From Myxococcus xanthus (GTDB taxonomy: Bacteria > Myxococcota > Myxococcia > Myxococcales > Myxococcaceae): a stretch of 64,000 bases of DNA. The notes beneath the pieces are model-generated. The model worked only from the letters and a program-made list of their open reading frames with translations. It searched no databases and was not told where the DNA came from. Positions 52,189 through 60,374 of the stretch are shown in pieces. The position numbers and the translations under genes were made by a program. The stretch is from NCBI RefSeq assembly GCF_900106535.1, contig NZ_FNOH01000003.1, forward strand, positions 434,001 through 498,000, in the 5' to 3' direction. Numbering within the stretch: the stretch's first letter is position 1; every line of letters begins with the position of its first letter.

Positions 52189-53124
52189 GTGCTCGAAAGC
52201 GTCACCATCGACCAGCTCCGCACGCTCCGCGCGGTGGCCGAGGAGGGAAGCTTCTCCGCGGCGGCCCGGAAGCTCGGCCAGGGGCAGCCCGCCGTCAGTC
52301 AAGCCATGCAGCGGCTGGAGAAGCAGCTCGGCCTGCGGCTCTTCGACCGGAGCGGGCGCGTCCCGCGTCTGACGGCGAAGGGAGAAGCCGTCGTCGCGGC
52401 GGCGCAGCGACTCCACGAGGACATCGCCTCGTTCCAGGCGGTGGTGGGCCGGCTCAAGAGCGGCGAGGAGACGAAGCTGGCGCTGGTGGTGGACGCCATG
52501 TTCCCCACCGACGCACTGCTGGACTTCGTGCGGGAGCTGGCGCGCACGCACCCGGGTGTGGAGCTGGCGCTGGAGGTGGAGCTGCTGTCCGCGGTGACGG
52601 AGCGCGTGCGCGAGCGGCGCGCGACGCTGGGCATCGCCGGCGCGGACCTGGACCTCACCGGCCTGGAGCAGCGCCCCATCGCGCTCCTCAAGATGATTCC
52701 CGTCGCCGCGCCCTCGCATCCGCTCGCGGCGGTGAAGGGCGTCCTCACGGAGGCGCACCTCGCCTCCGCCATCCAAATCGTCCTGAGCGAGCGACTGCCG
52801 GAGGGCAAGACGGGCACGGCGGACCGGGGCGTCATCGGCTCGCGCCTCTGGCGTGTCGCGGACCTGATGACCAAGCACTCACTCCTCGTCGGCGGTATCG
52901 GCTGGGGCCTCGAGCCCGAGCACCTCGTCCGCGACGACCTCGCCGCAGGACGGCTGGTGGCGCTGCGACTGGCGGCCTGGGAGGGGGGGCCCCCACCCCA
53001 GCGCCCGCTCGCCCTGGTGCGCCGCAAGGGCACGCCGCTGGGCCCGGTGGCGACGTGGGCCTCGAACCGGCTCACCTCGCTGTGCCAGCTCGCGCTCGGG
53101 GGCGCGGACCATCACACGACGTGA
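52189..53124 (+). CDS. LysR-family transcriptional regulator
   Basis: A 311-residue regulator starting at GTG. Residues 6-65 are the winged helix-turn-helix (IDQLRTLRAVAEEGSFSAAA, QPAVSQAMQRLEKQLGLRLF), then the ligand-binding domain of LysR type (PVAAPSHPLAAV, LLVGGIGWGLEP). Such regulators control a divergent or downstream gene; the pirin gene follows directly on the same strand. A palindrome overlaps its stop at 53110-53126. Confidence 0.9.
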   Translation: MLESVTIDQLRTLRAVAEEGSFSAAARKLGQGQPAVSQAMQRLEKQLGLRLFDRSGRVPRLTAKGEAVVAAAQRLHEDIASFQAVVGRLKSGEETKLALVVDAMFPTDALLDFVRELARTHPGVELALEVELLSAVTERVRERRATLGIAGADLDLTGLEQRPIALLKMIPVAAPSHPLAAVKGVLTEAHLASAIQIVLSERLPEGKTGTADRGVIGSRLWRVADLMTKHSLLVGGIGWGLEPEHLVRDDLAAGRLVALRLAAWEGGPPPQRPLALVRRKGTPLGPVATWASNRLTSLCQLALGGADHHTT

Positions 53125-53126
53125 TG
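53110..53126. promoter_or_regulatory. Possible LysR operator between LysR and pirin genes
   Basis: CATCAC-N5-GTGATG, a T-N11-A-type palindrome of LysR kind, 59 nt before the pirin ATG and overlapping the LysR stop. Confidence 0.35.
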
Positions 53127-53184
53127 AAAAGCATCACGACCTGGAGCGATTTACAGACGGGGCTCGGCTCTTAGGTTTGGAACC

Positions 53185-54123
53185 ATGAGCACCACGACCC
53201 AAGTCAGCGTTCCCACTTCTCCTCGAACCACTTCCCGCCCCCGCACCCTGGAAAGTGTCCATGGTGGCGGCGAGCTGCACTGGGTGGGTGACGGCTTCCG
53301 CGTCCACACCCTCGTGCCGAGCGGCGGCCTGCGCCAGGAGCGGACCAGTCCGTTCCTGCTGCTCGACTACCATCCGCCCCATGACTACCCCGCGCTGGCG
53401 AAGGGCCAGCGGGGCGTCGGCTGGCATCCGCACCGTGGCTTCGAGACGGTGACGCTCGCGTTCGAGGGTCACGTCGCGCACCGCGACAACGCGGGCCACT
53501 CCGGCGTCATCAGTCCCGGGGACGTGCAGTGGATGACGGCGGCGTCCGGCATCCTCCACGAGGAGTACCACGAGCACGACTTCTCCCGGCGCGGGGGCAC
53601 GTTCCACATGCTCCAGCTCTGGGTGAACCTGCCTCGCCAGCACAAGATGTCCGCTCCGGGCTACCAGCCCATCACGAAGGAGCAGATTCCGGTGGTCCCC
53701 GTTCAAGGAGGCGGGGAGGCCACGGAGCACAGCCGGGTGCGCATCATCGCCGGGAGCTACGGTGACGCGAAGGGGCCCGCCAGGACCTTCACGCCCATCT
53801 CCATGCTCGACGTGAAGGTGCGCGCGGGCGAGGACTTCAACCTGTCGCTGCCCTCGAACCACAACGCCCTGGTGCTCGTCGCCAACGGCCGCGTGACGGT
53901 GGACGCGGAGAGCATCCGGAGCGGTGAACTCGCGGTGTTCGCCAACGACGGGGAGACCCTCTCCCTCCGGGCCGAAGAGGACACGCACTTCATCGTCCTC
54001 GCGGGCGAGCCCATCCACGAGCCCATCGCCCACACCGGGCCGTTCGTGATGAACAACCACCGGGAGATCATCCAGGCCATCCACGACTTCGAGTCGGGCG
54101 CCTTCGGTGGGATTCCCGAGTAA
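53185..54123 (+). CDS. Pirin family protein (cupin bicupin)
   Basis: A 312-residue cytosolic bicupin. The N-terminal cupin shows the metal set in GWHPHRGFETVTLAFEGHVA and GDVQWMTAASGILHEE, with the second cupin in the C-terminal half (VTVDAESIRSGELAVFAND). Pirins act as quercetin 2,3-dioxygenases or as redox-linked regulators of transcription and metabolism. It is probably controlled by the LysR protein just upstream. Confidence 0.92.
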   Translation: MSTTTQVSVPTSPRTTSRPRTLESVHGGGELHWVGDGFRVHTLVPSGGLRQERTSPFLLLDYHPPHDYPALAKGQRGVGWHPHRGFETVTLAFEGHVAHRDNAGHSGVISPGDVQWMTAASGILHEEYHEHDFSRRGGTFHMLQLWVNLPRQHKMSAPGYQPITKEQIPVVPVQGGGEATEHSRVRIIAGSYGDAKGPARTFTPISMLDVKVRAGEDFNLSLPSNHNALVLVANGRVTVDAESIRSGELAVFANDGETLSLRAEEDTHFIVLAGEPIHEPIAHTGPFVMNNHREIIQAIHDFESGAFGGIPE

Positions 54124-54393
54124 CGGGGCGCGCGGCAGCTGACGTCGCGCAAGGTGTGCTGGCGCCTCCGGGACACACCGTCCCGGGGGCGTCAACGTAT
54201 CGGCGGGATAGAGGCCCTGTTGAGGGTGAGGGCTGGAGCGGAGGGGCCGAGGAGGGCCGCTGACGGGGCCTCCCGAGCGATGCTCCCGGCCGGTGGACAG
54301 ACCGCTTGAACCCCCTTGGGGTACACGCCTGCCCAGGCCGCGCTCCCATCAGGTGCGTGGCAGGGGCCGCCGGCCCGGTGGCTGTCTTGCGCC

Positions 54394-54566
54394 TCAACAC
54401 CACGCGGCCTGGGGTGGCCCTCGTGCCGGGGCCAACCTCGCACAGGCCGTGGGCAAGCCCAGGTGCTCCAGAATCGCCCGCACCCCGGGGGCCCACTTCA
54501 CGTACGCCAAGACCCGCCGCCTGCCTCCACACCTCACGCAGCCGAACACGTCGACGTCCTCCTGCA
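54394..54566 (-). mobile_element. C-terminal remnant of an IS91-like transposase
   Basis: Minus-strand reading gives VDVFGCVRCGGRRRVLAYVK, then GVRAILEHLGLPTA and LAPARGPPQAAW. This pattern (CxxC zinc pair, RAILEHLGLP, APARGPP) is what IS91-type (Y2) transposases show at their C-terminus. The N-terminal and catalytic part is absent, cut at the folB junction near 54566. The rest of the gap to the pirin gene (54124-54393) shows no recognised gene. Confidence 0.65.
54527..54554. repeat. 28-nt direct repeat, copy 2
   Basis: Identical to 51929-51956, same orientation, 2598 nt apart, within the transposase remnant. Confidence 0.85.
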
Positions 54567-54838
54567 TCCGCCAGACCCTGGTGTTCGATCTGGAAATGGG
54601 CGTTGACAACCGCAAGCCCGCCGCCACCGACGACATCGCGCACACCCTCAACTACAAGGCCGTCTCCAAGCGACTGATCGAGTTCGTCGGCCAGTCTGAC
54701 TTCGGTCTGGTGGAGACCCTGGCCGAGCGTTGCGCGGCCATCGTGCTGGAGGAGTTCGGCGTGCAGTGGCTGCGCCTGAAGCTGTCCAAGCCCGGCGCGG
54801 TACGTGGCGCGCGCGGTGGGGGTGCTCATCGAACGTAG
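54566..54838 (+). pseudogene. folB: 3' fragment of dihydroneopterin aldolase gene (folB)
   Basis: Translation from 54566 gives QTLVFDLEMGVDNRKPAATD, then DIAHTLNYKAVSKRLIEFVG, ETLAERCAAIVLEEFGVQWL and RLKLSKPGAVRGARG, the FolB sequence from about residue 22 onward. FolB cleaves 7,8-dihydroneopterin in folate synthesis. The first ~20 residues are missing at the transposase junction, and the last ~8 codons are out of frame: the expected VGVLIERS is read only in another frame, consistent with a 2-nt loss. It is not a functional gene here. Style resembles Xanthomonadaceae FolB, by recall of the family. Confidence 0.75.
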
Positions 54839-54886
54839 CCGTCAAGACGGCTGACCGCACCCAAGCCAAGGAGGTATTACCTGCTC

Positions 54887-56176
54887 ATGAATGTGCAACA
54901 ACCCGTGACGATCCTGCCGTGGCTGAGCGCGCTTCAACGCCAGCTGGAGCCCTGGCCGATGGCCTGGCCGGTCACTGTGCTGGCGGCGCTGCTGGGGGTG
55001 GCCTGGCTGGCCAACTTCGTCACCAAGAAGATCCTGCTGCGCGGCCTGCACCATGTGATCGAGCGGCTGTCCGGCCCCGAGCACGACACCCGGCTGGCCT
55101 TGCGCGCGGTGGAGCGCCTGTCCAACGTGGTGCCGTCGGTGGTGATCGCCTCCGGGCTGTCGCTGGTGCCGGGTCTGCCGGCAGCGCTGGTGGTCCTGCT
55201 CCAGGGCGCCTGCCACGTGTGGACAGTGGCCACGCTCGCGCTGGCCGCCAGCCATGCCTTCGACGCTTCCAACGCGTTCTACGAACGCCGCCCGGATGCG
55301 CGGAACAAGCCGATCAAGGGCTACCTGCAGGTGGCCAAGATCATCGTCTTCGTACTGGCCGGCCTGTCCATCGTGGCCACCCTGGCCGGCGTGAAGCTGC
55401 TGCATGTGCTCACCGGTCTGGGCGCGGCCACGGCGGTGCTGATGCTGATCTTCCAGGACACGCTCCTGTCGCTGGTGGCCAGCGTGCAGATCAGCGGCGA
55501 TGGTCGCGTGCGCATCGGTGACTGGATCGAGATGCCCAGCCAGAACGCCGACGGTGATGTGATCGATATTGCCCTGCACACGGTGACGGTGCAGAACTGG
55601 GACAAGACCATCACCACCATCCCGACCAAGAAGTTGATCAGCGACTCGTTCAAGAACTGGCGCGGCATGCGGCAGAGCGGTGGCCGCCGGATCAAGCGCT
55701 CGATCTACCTGGATCAGCACAGCGTGCGCTTCCTGGATGATGCGTTGCAGCCACGCATCTACCAGTTCGCATTGCTCGATGATTACCTGGCCAGCAAGCG
55801 CGAGGAGCTGGGGCAGTGGAATGCCCAAGTGGCCGCCGTGCATCCCGAGCCCGTCAATGCCCGCCGGCTGACCAACCTGGGCACGTTCCGCGCCTATGTG
55901 GAGCGCTACCTGCGCACCCACCCGCGCATCAACCAGAACATGACCCTACTGGTGCGTCAGATGGCACCGACCGAGCACGGCCTGCCCCTGGAGATCTACT
56001 GTTTCACCGCCTCCACGGCCTGGGCCGAGTACGAGGCGACCCAGTCGGACATCTTCGACCACCTGCTGGCGATCCTGCCCGAGTTCGGTCTGCGCGTGTT
56101 CCAGCAGTCCTCCGATGCGATGTTCATGGGCCTGCAGCGCGCCCAGGACTGTGCCACGCCGGTGGTGCGCGGCTGA
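54887..56176 (+). CDS. MscS/YbdG-type mechanosensitive ion channel
   Basis: A 429-residue inner-membrane channel; AGGAGG is 12 nt before the ATG. Five hydrophobic segments (residues 25-45, 75-95, 100-120, 145-165, 172-200) lead to the pore helix GLGAATAVLMLIFQDTLLSL and the MscS beta domain (QISGDGRVRIGDWIEMPSQN, TVTVQNWDKTITTIPTKKL). The closest recall is YbdG/MscM with its C-terminal extension (residues 260-429). Such channels release solutes on osmotic downshock. It lies between a folB fragment and a PQQ dehydrogenase fragment, and the neighbours and codon choice (e.g. GATATT, CTGCTG runs) look gammaproteobacterial, so the gene is probably acquired. Confidence 0.9.
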   Translation: MNVQQPVTILPWLSALQRQLEPWPMAWPVTVLAALLGVAWLANFVTKKILLRGLHHVIERLSGPEHDTRLALRAVERLSNVVPSVVIASGLSLVPGLPAALVVLLQGACHVWTVATLALAASHAFDASNAFYERRPDARNKPIKGYLQVAKIIVFVLAGLSIVATLAGVKLLHVLTGLGAATAVLMLIFQDTLLSLVASVQISGDGRVRIGDWIEMPSQNADGDVIDIALHTVTVQNWDKTITTIPTKKLISDSFKNWRGMRQSGGRRIKRSIYLDQHSVRFLDDALQPRIYQFALLDDYLASKREELGQWNAQVAAVHPEPVNARRLTNLGTFRAYVERYLRTHPRINQNMTLLVRQMAPTEHGLPLEIYCFTASTAWAEYEATQSDIFDHLLAILPEFGLRVFQQSSDAMFMGLQRAQDCATPVVRG

Positions 56177-56210
56177 GAGGCCGGGCCTGCCGACCCGGTG
56201 TCATCCACGC

Positions 56211-56237
56211 AAAAGGCCGGGCAATGCCCGGCCTTTT
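56211..56237. terminator. Strong bidirectional Rho-independent terminator
   Basis: AAAAGGCCGGGC pairs exactly with GCCCGGCCTTTT around AAT, with A-run and T-run on either side. It is of the compact, gammaproteobacterial kind, unlike the longer GC hairpins elsewhere in the window. Confidence 0.92.
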
Positions 56238-56253
56238 ACGTGTGCGAAGGCGC

Positions 56254-56372
56254 TTACTGGCCCTTGGGCGTGAGCTTGAGCAGGCGGCCGGCCTTGCCGT
56301 CCTGGAGCAGCCAGATGGCGCCATCCGGGCCCTGTCCGACCTCGCGGATGCGCTCGCCCATGTCTTGGGCGG
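56254..56372 (-). pseudogene. 3' tail of a PQQ-dependent sugar (aldose/sorbosone) dehydrogenase gene
   Basis: The minus strand reads [20 protein letters not shown], then [18 protein letters not shown] and stop. GERIR-x-V-x-QGPDG-x-(I/L)-(W/Y)-L and GR(L/I)LR/K(L/I)-x-P are the C-terminal hallmark of soluble PQQ sugar dehydrogenases. Only about 38 residues remain; the rest is replaced by an IS66 transposase cut in the middle. The two sequences share a short stretch (CCGCCCAAGACATGGGCG) at the junction. Confidence 0.75.
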
Positions 56373-57502
56373 GTGACGCGGGGCCTGGGCTTCGAGCCAG
56401 ACGCGCAGCCGCGCGAGGATGGGGGCGCTGCGCAGTTGGCGCAGCTCGCGGTGGGCGGCCGTGCGCACCAGGTCCGCGTCTTTGGCCTGGGCCTCCACGC
56501 GGTAGAGTTCGAGGATGAAGTCCAGGGCCTCACGCGCCTCGGGGGCGGTGGCCAGCGCGTCGAAGAAGCGACGACGCACGTGGGCCCAGCAGCCGACGCG
56601 CACCCGGCCCTTTGGCAGCGTCACCGCGTTGTAGCCGGTGTACCCGTCCACCACGAGGGCGCCCGCGGTGCCGCCCAGCACTTCCCTGGGTGTCTTGCCG
56701 CCCCGGCCCATGCTGAAGCGGTAGCCGATGAGCCACTGCCCTTCCTCATTCTGGGTGAGGAAAGTCCAGAGGTAGCCCAGCTTCGTCTTCTTCACGTCCA
56801 GCACGTGCAAGGGCGTCTCGTCCGCCCACACCACGTCCGCCGAGGCAATGCACTGCAAGAGGTGCTGGGACAGTGGCAGCAGCACCGAGGCGGCCTGGTG
56901 GAAGAGGTCCGTTACGCGTGCTGCGACTCATGGGCACGCCGCTTCTCTCCACCCGCTGGGCCAGCCGGTGCAGCGGCATGGCGTCCGCGCACTTCGACGT
57001 GCGCCACGTGCGCGATGAAGCCAGGGCCGTACTCGCCCCTGTCCACCACGCGGGGCGGAGGCGGCGCGGTGACGACGCCCTTGCCGCACGTGCATGCCAG
57101 CACTTCCTGCACGTGCACCTGCCGCTCGAAGCGCGCGGGAATGTGCTCGAAGAGCACCGAGGCGCGGCCCTTGCCCAGCGGCCTCAAGTCCTCGCCGCCG
57201 CATGCGGGGCAGCAGCGCTCCTCGGCGGGCACCGCGTGGCGAATCTCCCGCGCCGGGGCCTGCTCGGCCTTCCGGGCCGCTCTCTCTCGGCGCTTCTTCT
57301 TCGCGGCCTCGGCCTGGGCCGCCGTGGTGTCCGCATCCCCTCGCAGCTCGGAGGCCACCGTCGGCAGCTTCTCCGTCCTGCGGCCGAAGACGTGGCGCTC
57401 CAGCGTCGCCATCTTTGCTTCCAGCGACGTCAGGCGCTCTTTGAGTTCCTCGGCCTCCTCGCGCCAGGGGCAGAAGTGGTCTTGCGGAAGCTCGCGGGGC
57501 AC
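56373..57502 (-). pseudogene. tnpC: IS66 transposase tnpC, frameshifted and 3'-truncated
   Basis: The N-terminal frame (MPRELPQDHFCPWREEAEEL) holds the coiled region and the zinc finger (CCPACGGEDLRPLGKG, CTCGKG). Near 57000 the reading moves to another frame (ADAMPLHRLAQRVERSGVPM) and near 56925 to a third (TDLFHQAASVLLPLSQHLLQ, then DVVWADETPLHVLDVKKTKL). The DDE part follows, with WAHVRRRFFDALA, to [17 protein letters not shown], after which about 140 residues of the family's usual C-terminus are missing. Two frameshifts and one truncation, so not functional. Confidence 0.85.
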
Positions 57503-57548
57503 TCCGCCACAACACGTCGCCGCCGCACTGCGTCCCGGGCCTCTCGTC

Positions 57549-57914
57549 TCAGGTGCCCGTGCGCCCGGGAGGCGTCCAGGCGGGCTGGCGCCTCACCTGG
57601 GCCACGTCGATGCCGTCCAGCAGCATCGCCAACTGCGTGGCGTCCAGGTGCACCACCTGGGCACCCGCGTCCACCGGCGGCAGCCAGAATCTCCCCGTCT
57701 CCAGCCGCTTGTACAGCAGCACGAAGCCGCCTCGGCTCCACGTCAGCACCTTGACTCTGTCGCCCCTGCGCGAGACGAAGGCGAAGAGGTGCCCCGAGTA
57801 GACGTCCTCGCCCCACTCGGCGCGCACCAGCGCCATGAGGCCGTCTATCGACTTGCGCATGTCCACCGGCGTTGTGGCCAGCACCACGCGCACCGACGCG
57901 GGCAGCGAAAACAC
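57549..57914 (-). CDS. tnpB: IS66 accessory protein TnpB (Orf2)
   Basis: A 121-residue protein from the GTG giving VFSLPASVRVVLATTPVDMR, preceded by GTGAGGCG. The family signature (PVDMRKSIDGLMALVR, VYSGHLFAFVSRRGDRVKVL, GGFVLLYKRLETGRFWLP) is intact, so this gene is complete. It is needed with TnpA and TnpC for IS66 transposition, but tnpC is broken. Confidence 0.92.
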   Translation of the reverse strand: MFSLPASVRVVLATTPVDMRKSIDGLMALVRAEWGEDVYSGHLFAFVSRRGDRVKVLTWSRGGFVLLYKRLETGRFWLPPVDAGAQVVHLDATQLAMLLDGIDVAQVRRQPAWTPPGRTGT

Positions 57915-57918
57915 CGCC

Positions 57919-58233
57919 TCACCGCCCCAGTGCCGCGACGAGGCGGGCCACGTACTCCACGTTGGTGCCGGAGGCGAATCGCAGGCACGCACCGCTGGCC
58001 AGCACCACCTCCAGCAACGCCGGCCCCGGCTGCGCCATGCCAGCCACCTCCACCGGCAGCAGGCGCACCGTCTCAGCTTTCTCAGGCTGCTGGCGTCGTC
58101 GTCGGTACACCCACGACTGCAGCGTGCTCAACCTCACGCCTCGCTGCTGGGAGAACGCCTTCTGCGTCAGTCCGCTCCCCTCGAAGGCTTCGGCGACCCG
58201 AAACCACTCCTGCTTCTCCACCGGCGTCGACAT
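57919..58233 (-). CDS. tnpA: IS66 TnpA (Orf1) helix-turn-helix protein
   Basis: A 104-residue protein from the ATG giving MSTPVEKQEWFRVAEAFEGS; an upstream TTG (58269) would add 12 residues. The helix-turn-helix stretch (GLTQKAFSQQRGVRLSTLQS) and the end VEYVARLVAALG are those of IS66 Orf1. Stop and tnpB start are 4 nt apart. Its N-terminal part is repeated in the second remnant at 60909-61069. Confidence 0.88.
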   Translation of the reverse strand: MSTPVEKQEWFRVAEAFEGSGLTQKAFSQQRGVRLSTLQSWVYRRRRQQPEKAETVRLLPVEVAGMAQPGPALLEVVLASGACLRFASGTNVEYVARLVAALGR

Positions 58234-58302
58234 GCTCGCCAGGGTCCACGGCGCCGGCCTCTCACTCAACGCCTCTCAGCACGTCATTGGCCGGACGGAT
58301 AC

Positions 58303-59081
58303 CGCGCCCGCGGCGAGTGCATTGCGGATGCCCTCGGGCGTTATCGCGCGGACGGCCACCTTGCGCTTCGCCTTGTGCGCCTCGTCGATGATGATGCGCA
58401 GCTCGTCGACGGTGAGCGTGGGCATGGCCCAGTCCGCGTAGACCTTCAGCAGGTCCGCGCCCTGCCCCAATTACTCACGTGCGGCGCGGCGGGCCTCCTC
58501 CCCACCGCTGACGAACTGCGCTCCCGTGGACAGGTCCTTCACGTCGGGAGAGGTGCCAAACGGGTGGTAGGCGCCCACCGCCGCGATGCCACGGGTGGCC
58601 ACCAGCATGCGAGGCCCCTCCACGAGCCCCTGGCGGATGGCGTCGCGCAGGGCCACGTCGGCGAAGCCGCTGCCCTCGTTCTCCACGTCGCGCACGGTGG
58701 TGAAGCCGGCGCGCAGCGTGGCCCGCGCATTCGCCGCGCCCTCCAGCGCGCGGGTGGCCTGGGACTTGGTGAGCAGGGCCAGCTCGTAGCCGTTCGGCGT
58801 CTCCGATTCGCGCGCCATCTGGTGCGTGTGGCAGTCGATGAGCTCCGGCAGCAACGTGGACGTCCCCAGGTCCACCACCTCCGTACCCTCGGGGATTTGC
58901 AGCCCGGGGCCCACCTTCACGATGCGGTCACCCTCGATGAGGATGACCGACTGGGCCACGTACTTGCCGCTCTTCACGTCGAGCATCCGCGCGGCGCGCA
59001 CGGCGACGCGGCGGGCTGGGCCGTGGCGACAGCTCCCAGGATGAGGGTGAGCAGGGACAACACAGGGGCAAGCCGCTTCAC
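58303..59081 (-). pseudogene. Exported imidazolonepropionase-like amidohydrolase, triply disrupted
   Basis: The signal peptide MKRLAPVLSLLTLILGAVAT (GTG start 59081, GGAGG upstream) is in a different frame from the body, which begins VAVRAARMLDVKSGKYVAQS. The body has the metal motif LIDCHTHQM and GFTTVRDVE of the amidohydrolase superfamily. At 58471-58473 an in-frame TAA replaces a probable CAA (GEEARRAARE-stop-LGQGADLLKVYADW). The frame then continues to EGIRNALAAGA and ends at the IS66 terminus. So there is one frameshift, one nonsense codon and one IS truncation. Confidence 0.8.
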
Positions 59082-59275
59082 GAAGCCTCCGAAGGGAATC
59101 AGGAACGCAGCGTAGCGTGCGGCGCGTTCAGGACACGACACACTCTCTCAGAACTCTGAGGGTTCAACGGCCGCGAGCCTCAGATCTTCGAGGAGCCATT
59201 CCGCTTCGGATTCGGGTAACACTTCGTGGTGCGACAGGGGCCGACTGTCTCGTGACTCCATTGGGAGGGGAAACC

Positions 59276-60292
59276 ATGTCCTGGAAGCACCCTGGCTCAC
59301 TCACGCTGCTCACGCTCTGCCTGGCCGCCTGTGGAAGCCCCACGGGCAACGAGTCTCTCGACGCCGAGGGCGCGGCACTCGACACACCTGACGTGCAGCA
59401 GCCCGCGGGAGCGGCCCCGGAGCAGCCCGAGCCCCGGGAGCCGCGCACCCTCGTGGTGCCCAAGCACTACGACACCATCCAGGCCGCCATCGACGCCGCA
59501 CAGCACGGAGACACGGTGTACGTCGCGCCGGGCGTCTACTCCGAGCACGTCGTCCTCAAGAGCGGCATCCGGCTCATCGGCGCAGGCGCGCCCATCACCC
59601 TCTGGGACGGCCTGGGCGAGCCCTTCAACCTCATCGACTACTCCGGCGCCAGCGACGTGGAGATCTCCGGCTTCACCTTCCGGAACGTGGGCTCCGACAC
59701 GTGGTGCACGATGACGTCCGACCTGGACCGCTGGTGCGGCGGCAACTGGTACGCCTCCGCCATCTTCGCGGACGGCCATGACGCGACGACGTCCGCGCTC
59801 GTGACGAACAACATCTTCGAGGGCAACGGCACCGGGGTGCTGCTCTACTTCCACGCGCTCGCGGACGTGCGCCGCAACCTCTTCTGGAGGAATGACTACG
59901 CGCTCGCCTTCAACCACCTCCAGGACGCGGCGGTCGTCGAAGAGAACATCTTCTGGAAGAACACCTCGCTCGCCCTCGGCGTGCAGGCGGGCCAGGTCGA
60001 CATCCGGCGCAACGTCATCGCCGGCTCGGCCGTGGGCCTCAGCCACATGTACGTGCAGACGGGGGACATCCGCTGCAACGTCTTCTTCCAGAACGACCAG
60101 CACGTCGCGGAGACCCACGCCGTCCCGCCGCGCGTCGTCCTGGGTGAGAACGGCAACGTGGTGCTGGAGCCGCTCTTCAGGGACGCCGACGCGGGCGACT
60201 TCCGCCTCCGCCCCGACTCGCCGCTGAAGCTCGCCGACTGCCTGGGTGACGTCGACGTCACCTTCGAGGGCCTGGGGCTCGTGGCCCCCTGA
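59276..60292 (+). CDS. Lipoprotein with right-handed parallel beta-helix
   Basis: A 338-residue protein; GGGAGGGG precedes the ATG. The signal MSWKHPGSLTLLTLCLAACG ends in lipobox LAAC. After a Pro/Glu-rich linker (residues 22-60) the beta-helix begins: YDTIQAAIDAAQHGDTVYVA, PGVYSEHVVLKSGIRLIGAG, then NIFEGNGTGVLLYFHAL and NVFFQN-type rungs. Such folds are pectate-lyase-like carbohydrate-binding or -cleaving; no catalytic triad could be assigned. It stands alone between pseudogenes and is intact. Confidence 0.82.
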   Translation: MSWKHPGSLTLLTLCLAACGSPTGNESLDAEGAALDTPDVQQPAGAAPEQPEPREPRTLVVPKHYDTIQAAIDAAQHGDTVYVAPGVYSEHVVLKSGIRLIGAGAPITLWDGLGEPFNLIDYSGASDVEISGFTFRNVGSDTWCTMTSDLDRWCGGNWYASAIFADGHDATTSALVTNNIFEGNGTGVLLYFHALADVRRNLFWRNDYALAFNHLQDAAVVEENIFWKNTSLALGVQAGQVDIRRNVIAGSAVGLSHMYVQTGDIRCNVFFQNDQHVAETHAVPPRVVLGENGNVVLEPLFRDADAGDFRLRPDSPLKLADCLGDVDVTFEGLGLVAP

Positions 60293-60300
60293 GACGAGGA

Positions 60301-60345
60301 CGCCGCCAGCCCCACCCGGTTGGACTCACGGGGGTGCTGGCGGCG
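60301..60345. terminator. 10-bp hairpin between the beta-helix gene and the RND remnant
   Basis: CGCCGCCAGC pairs exactly with GCTGGCGGCG, with CCCC/GGGG able to extend the stem. It lies 9 nt past the beta-helix stop. Confidence 0.6.
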
Positions 60346-60374
60346 TGCGTGGAACGGAAGCTCCGTTCCGCCTC

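Larger units (their letters stand above)
56373..58302 (-). mobile_element. IS66-family element, truncated at its tnpC end
   Basis: Three IS66 genes (tnpA, tnpB, tnpC) lie in the standard order on the minus strand. The element's outer end is near 58302 (minus-strand start GTATCCGTCCGGCCAA), shared with a second copy at 61069. The other end is gone: tnpC stops in mid-gene at the PQQ dehydrogenase fragment. Frameshifts in tnpC make it inactive. No target-site duplication can be tested because one end is missing. Confidence 0.85.
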
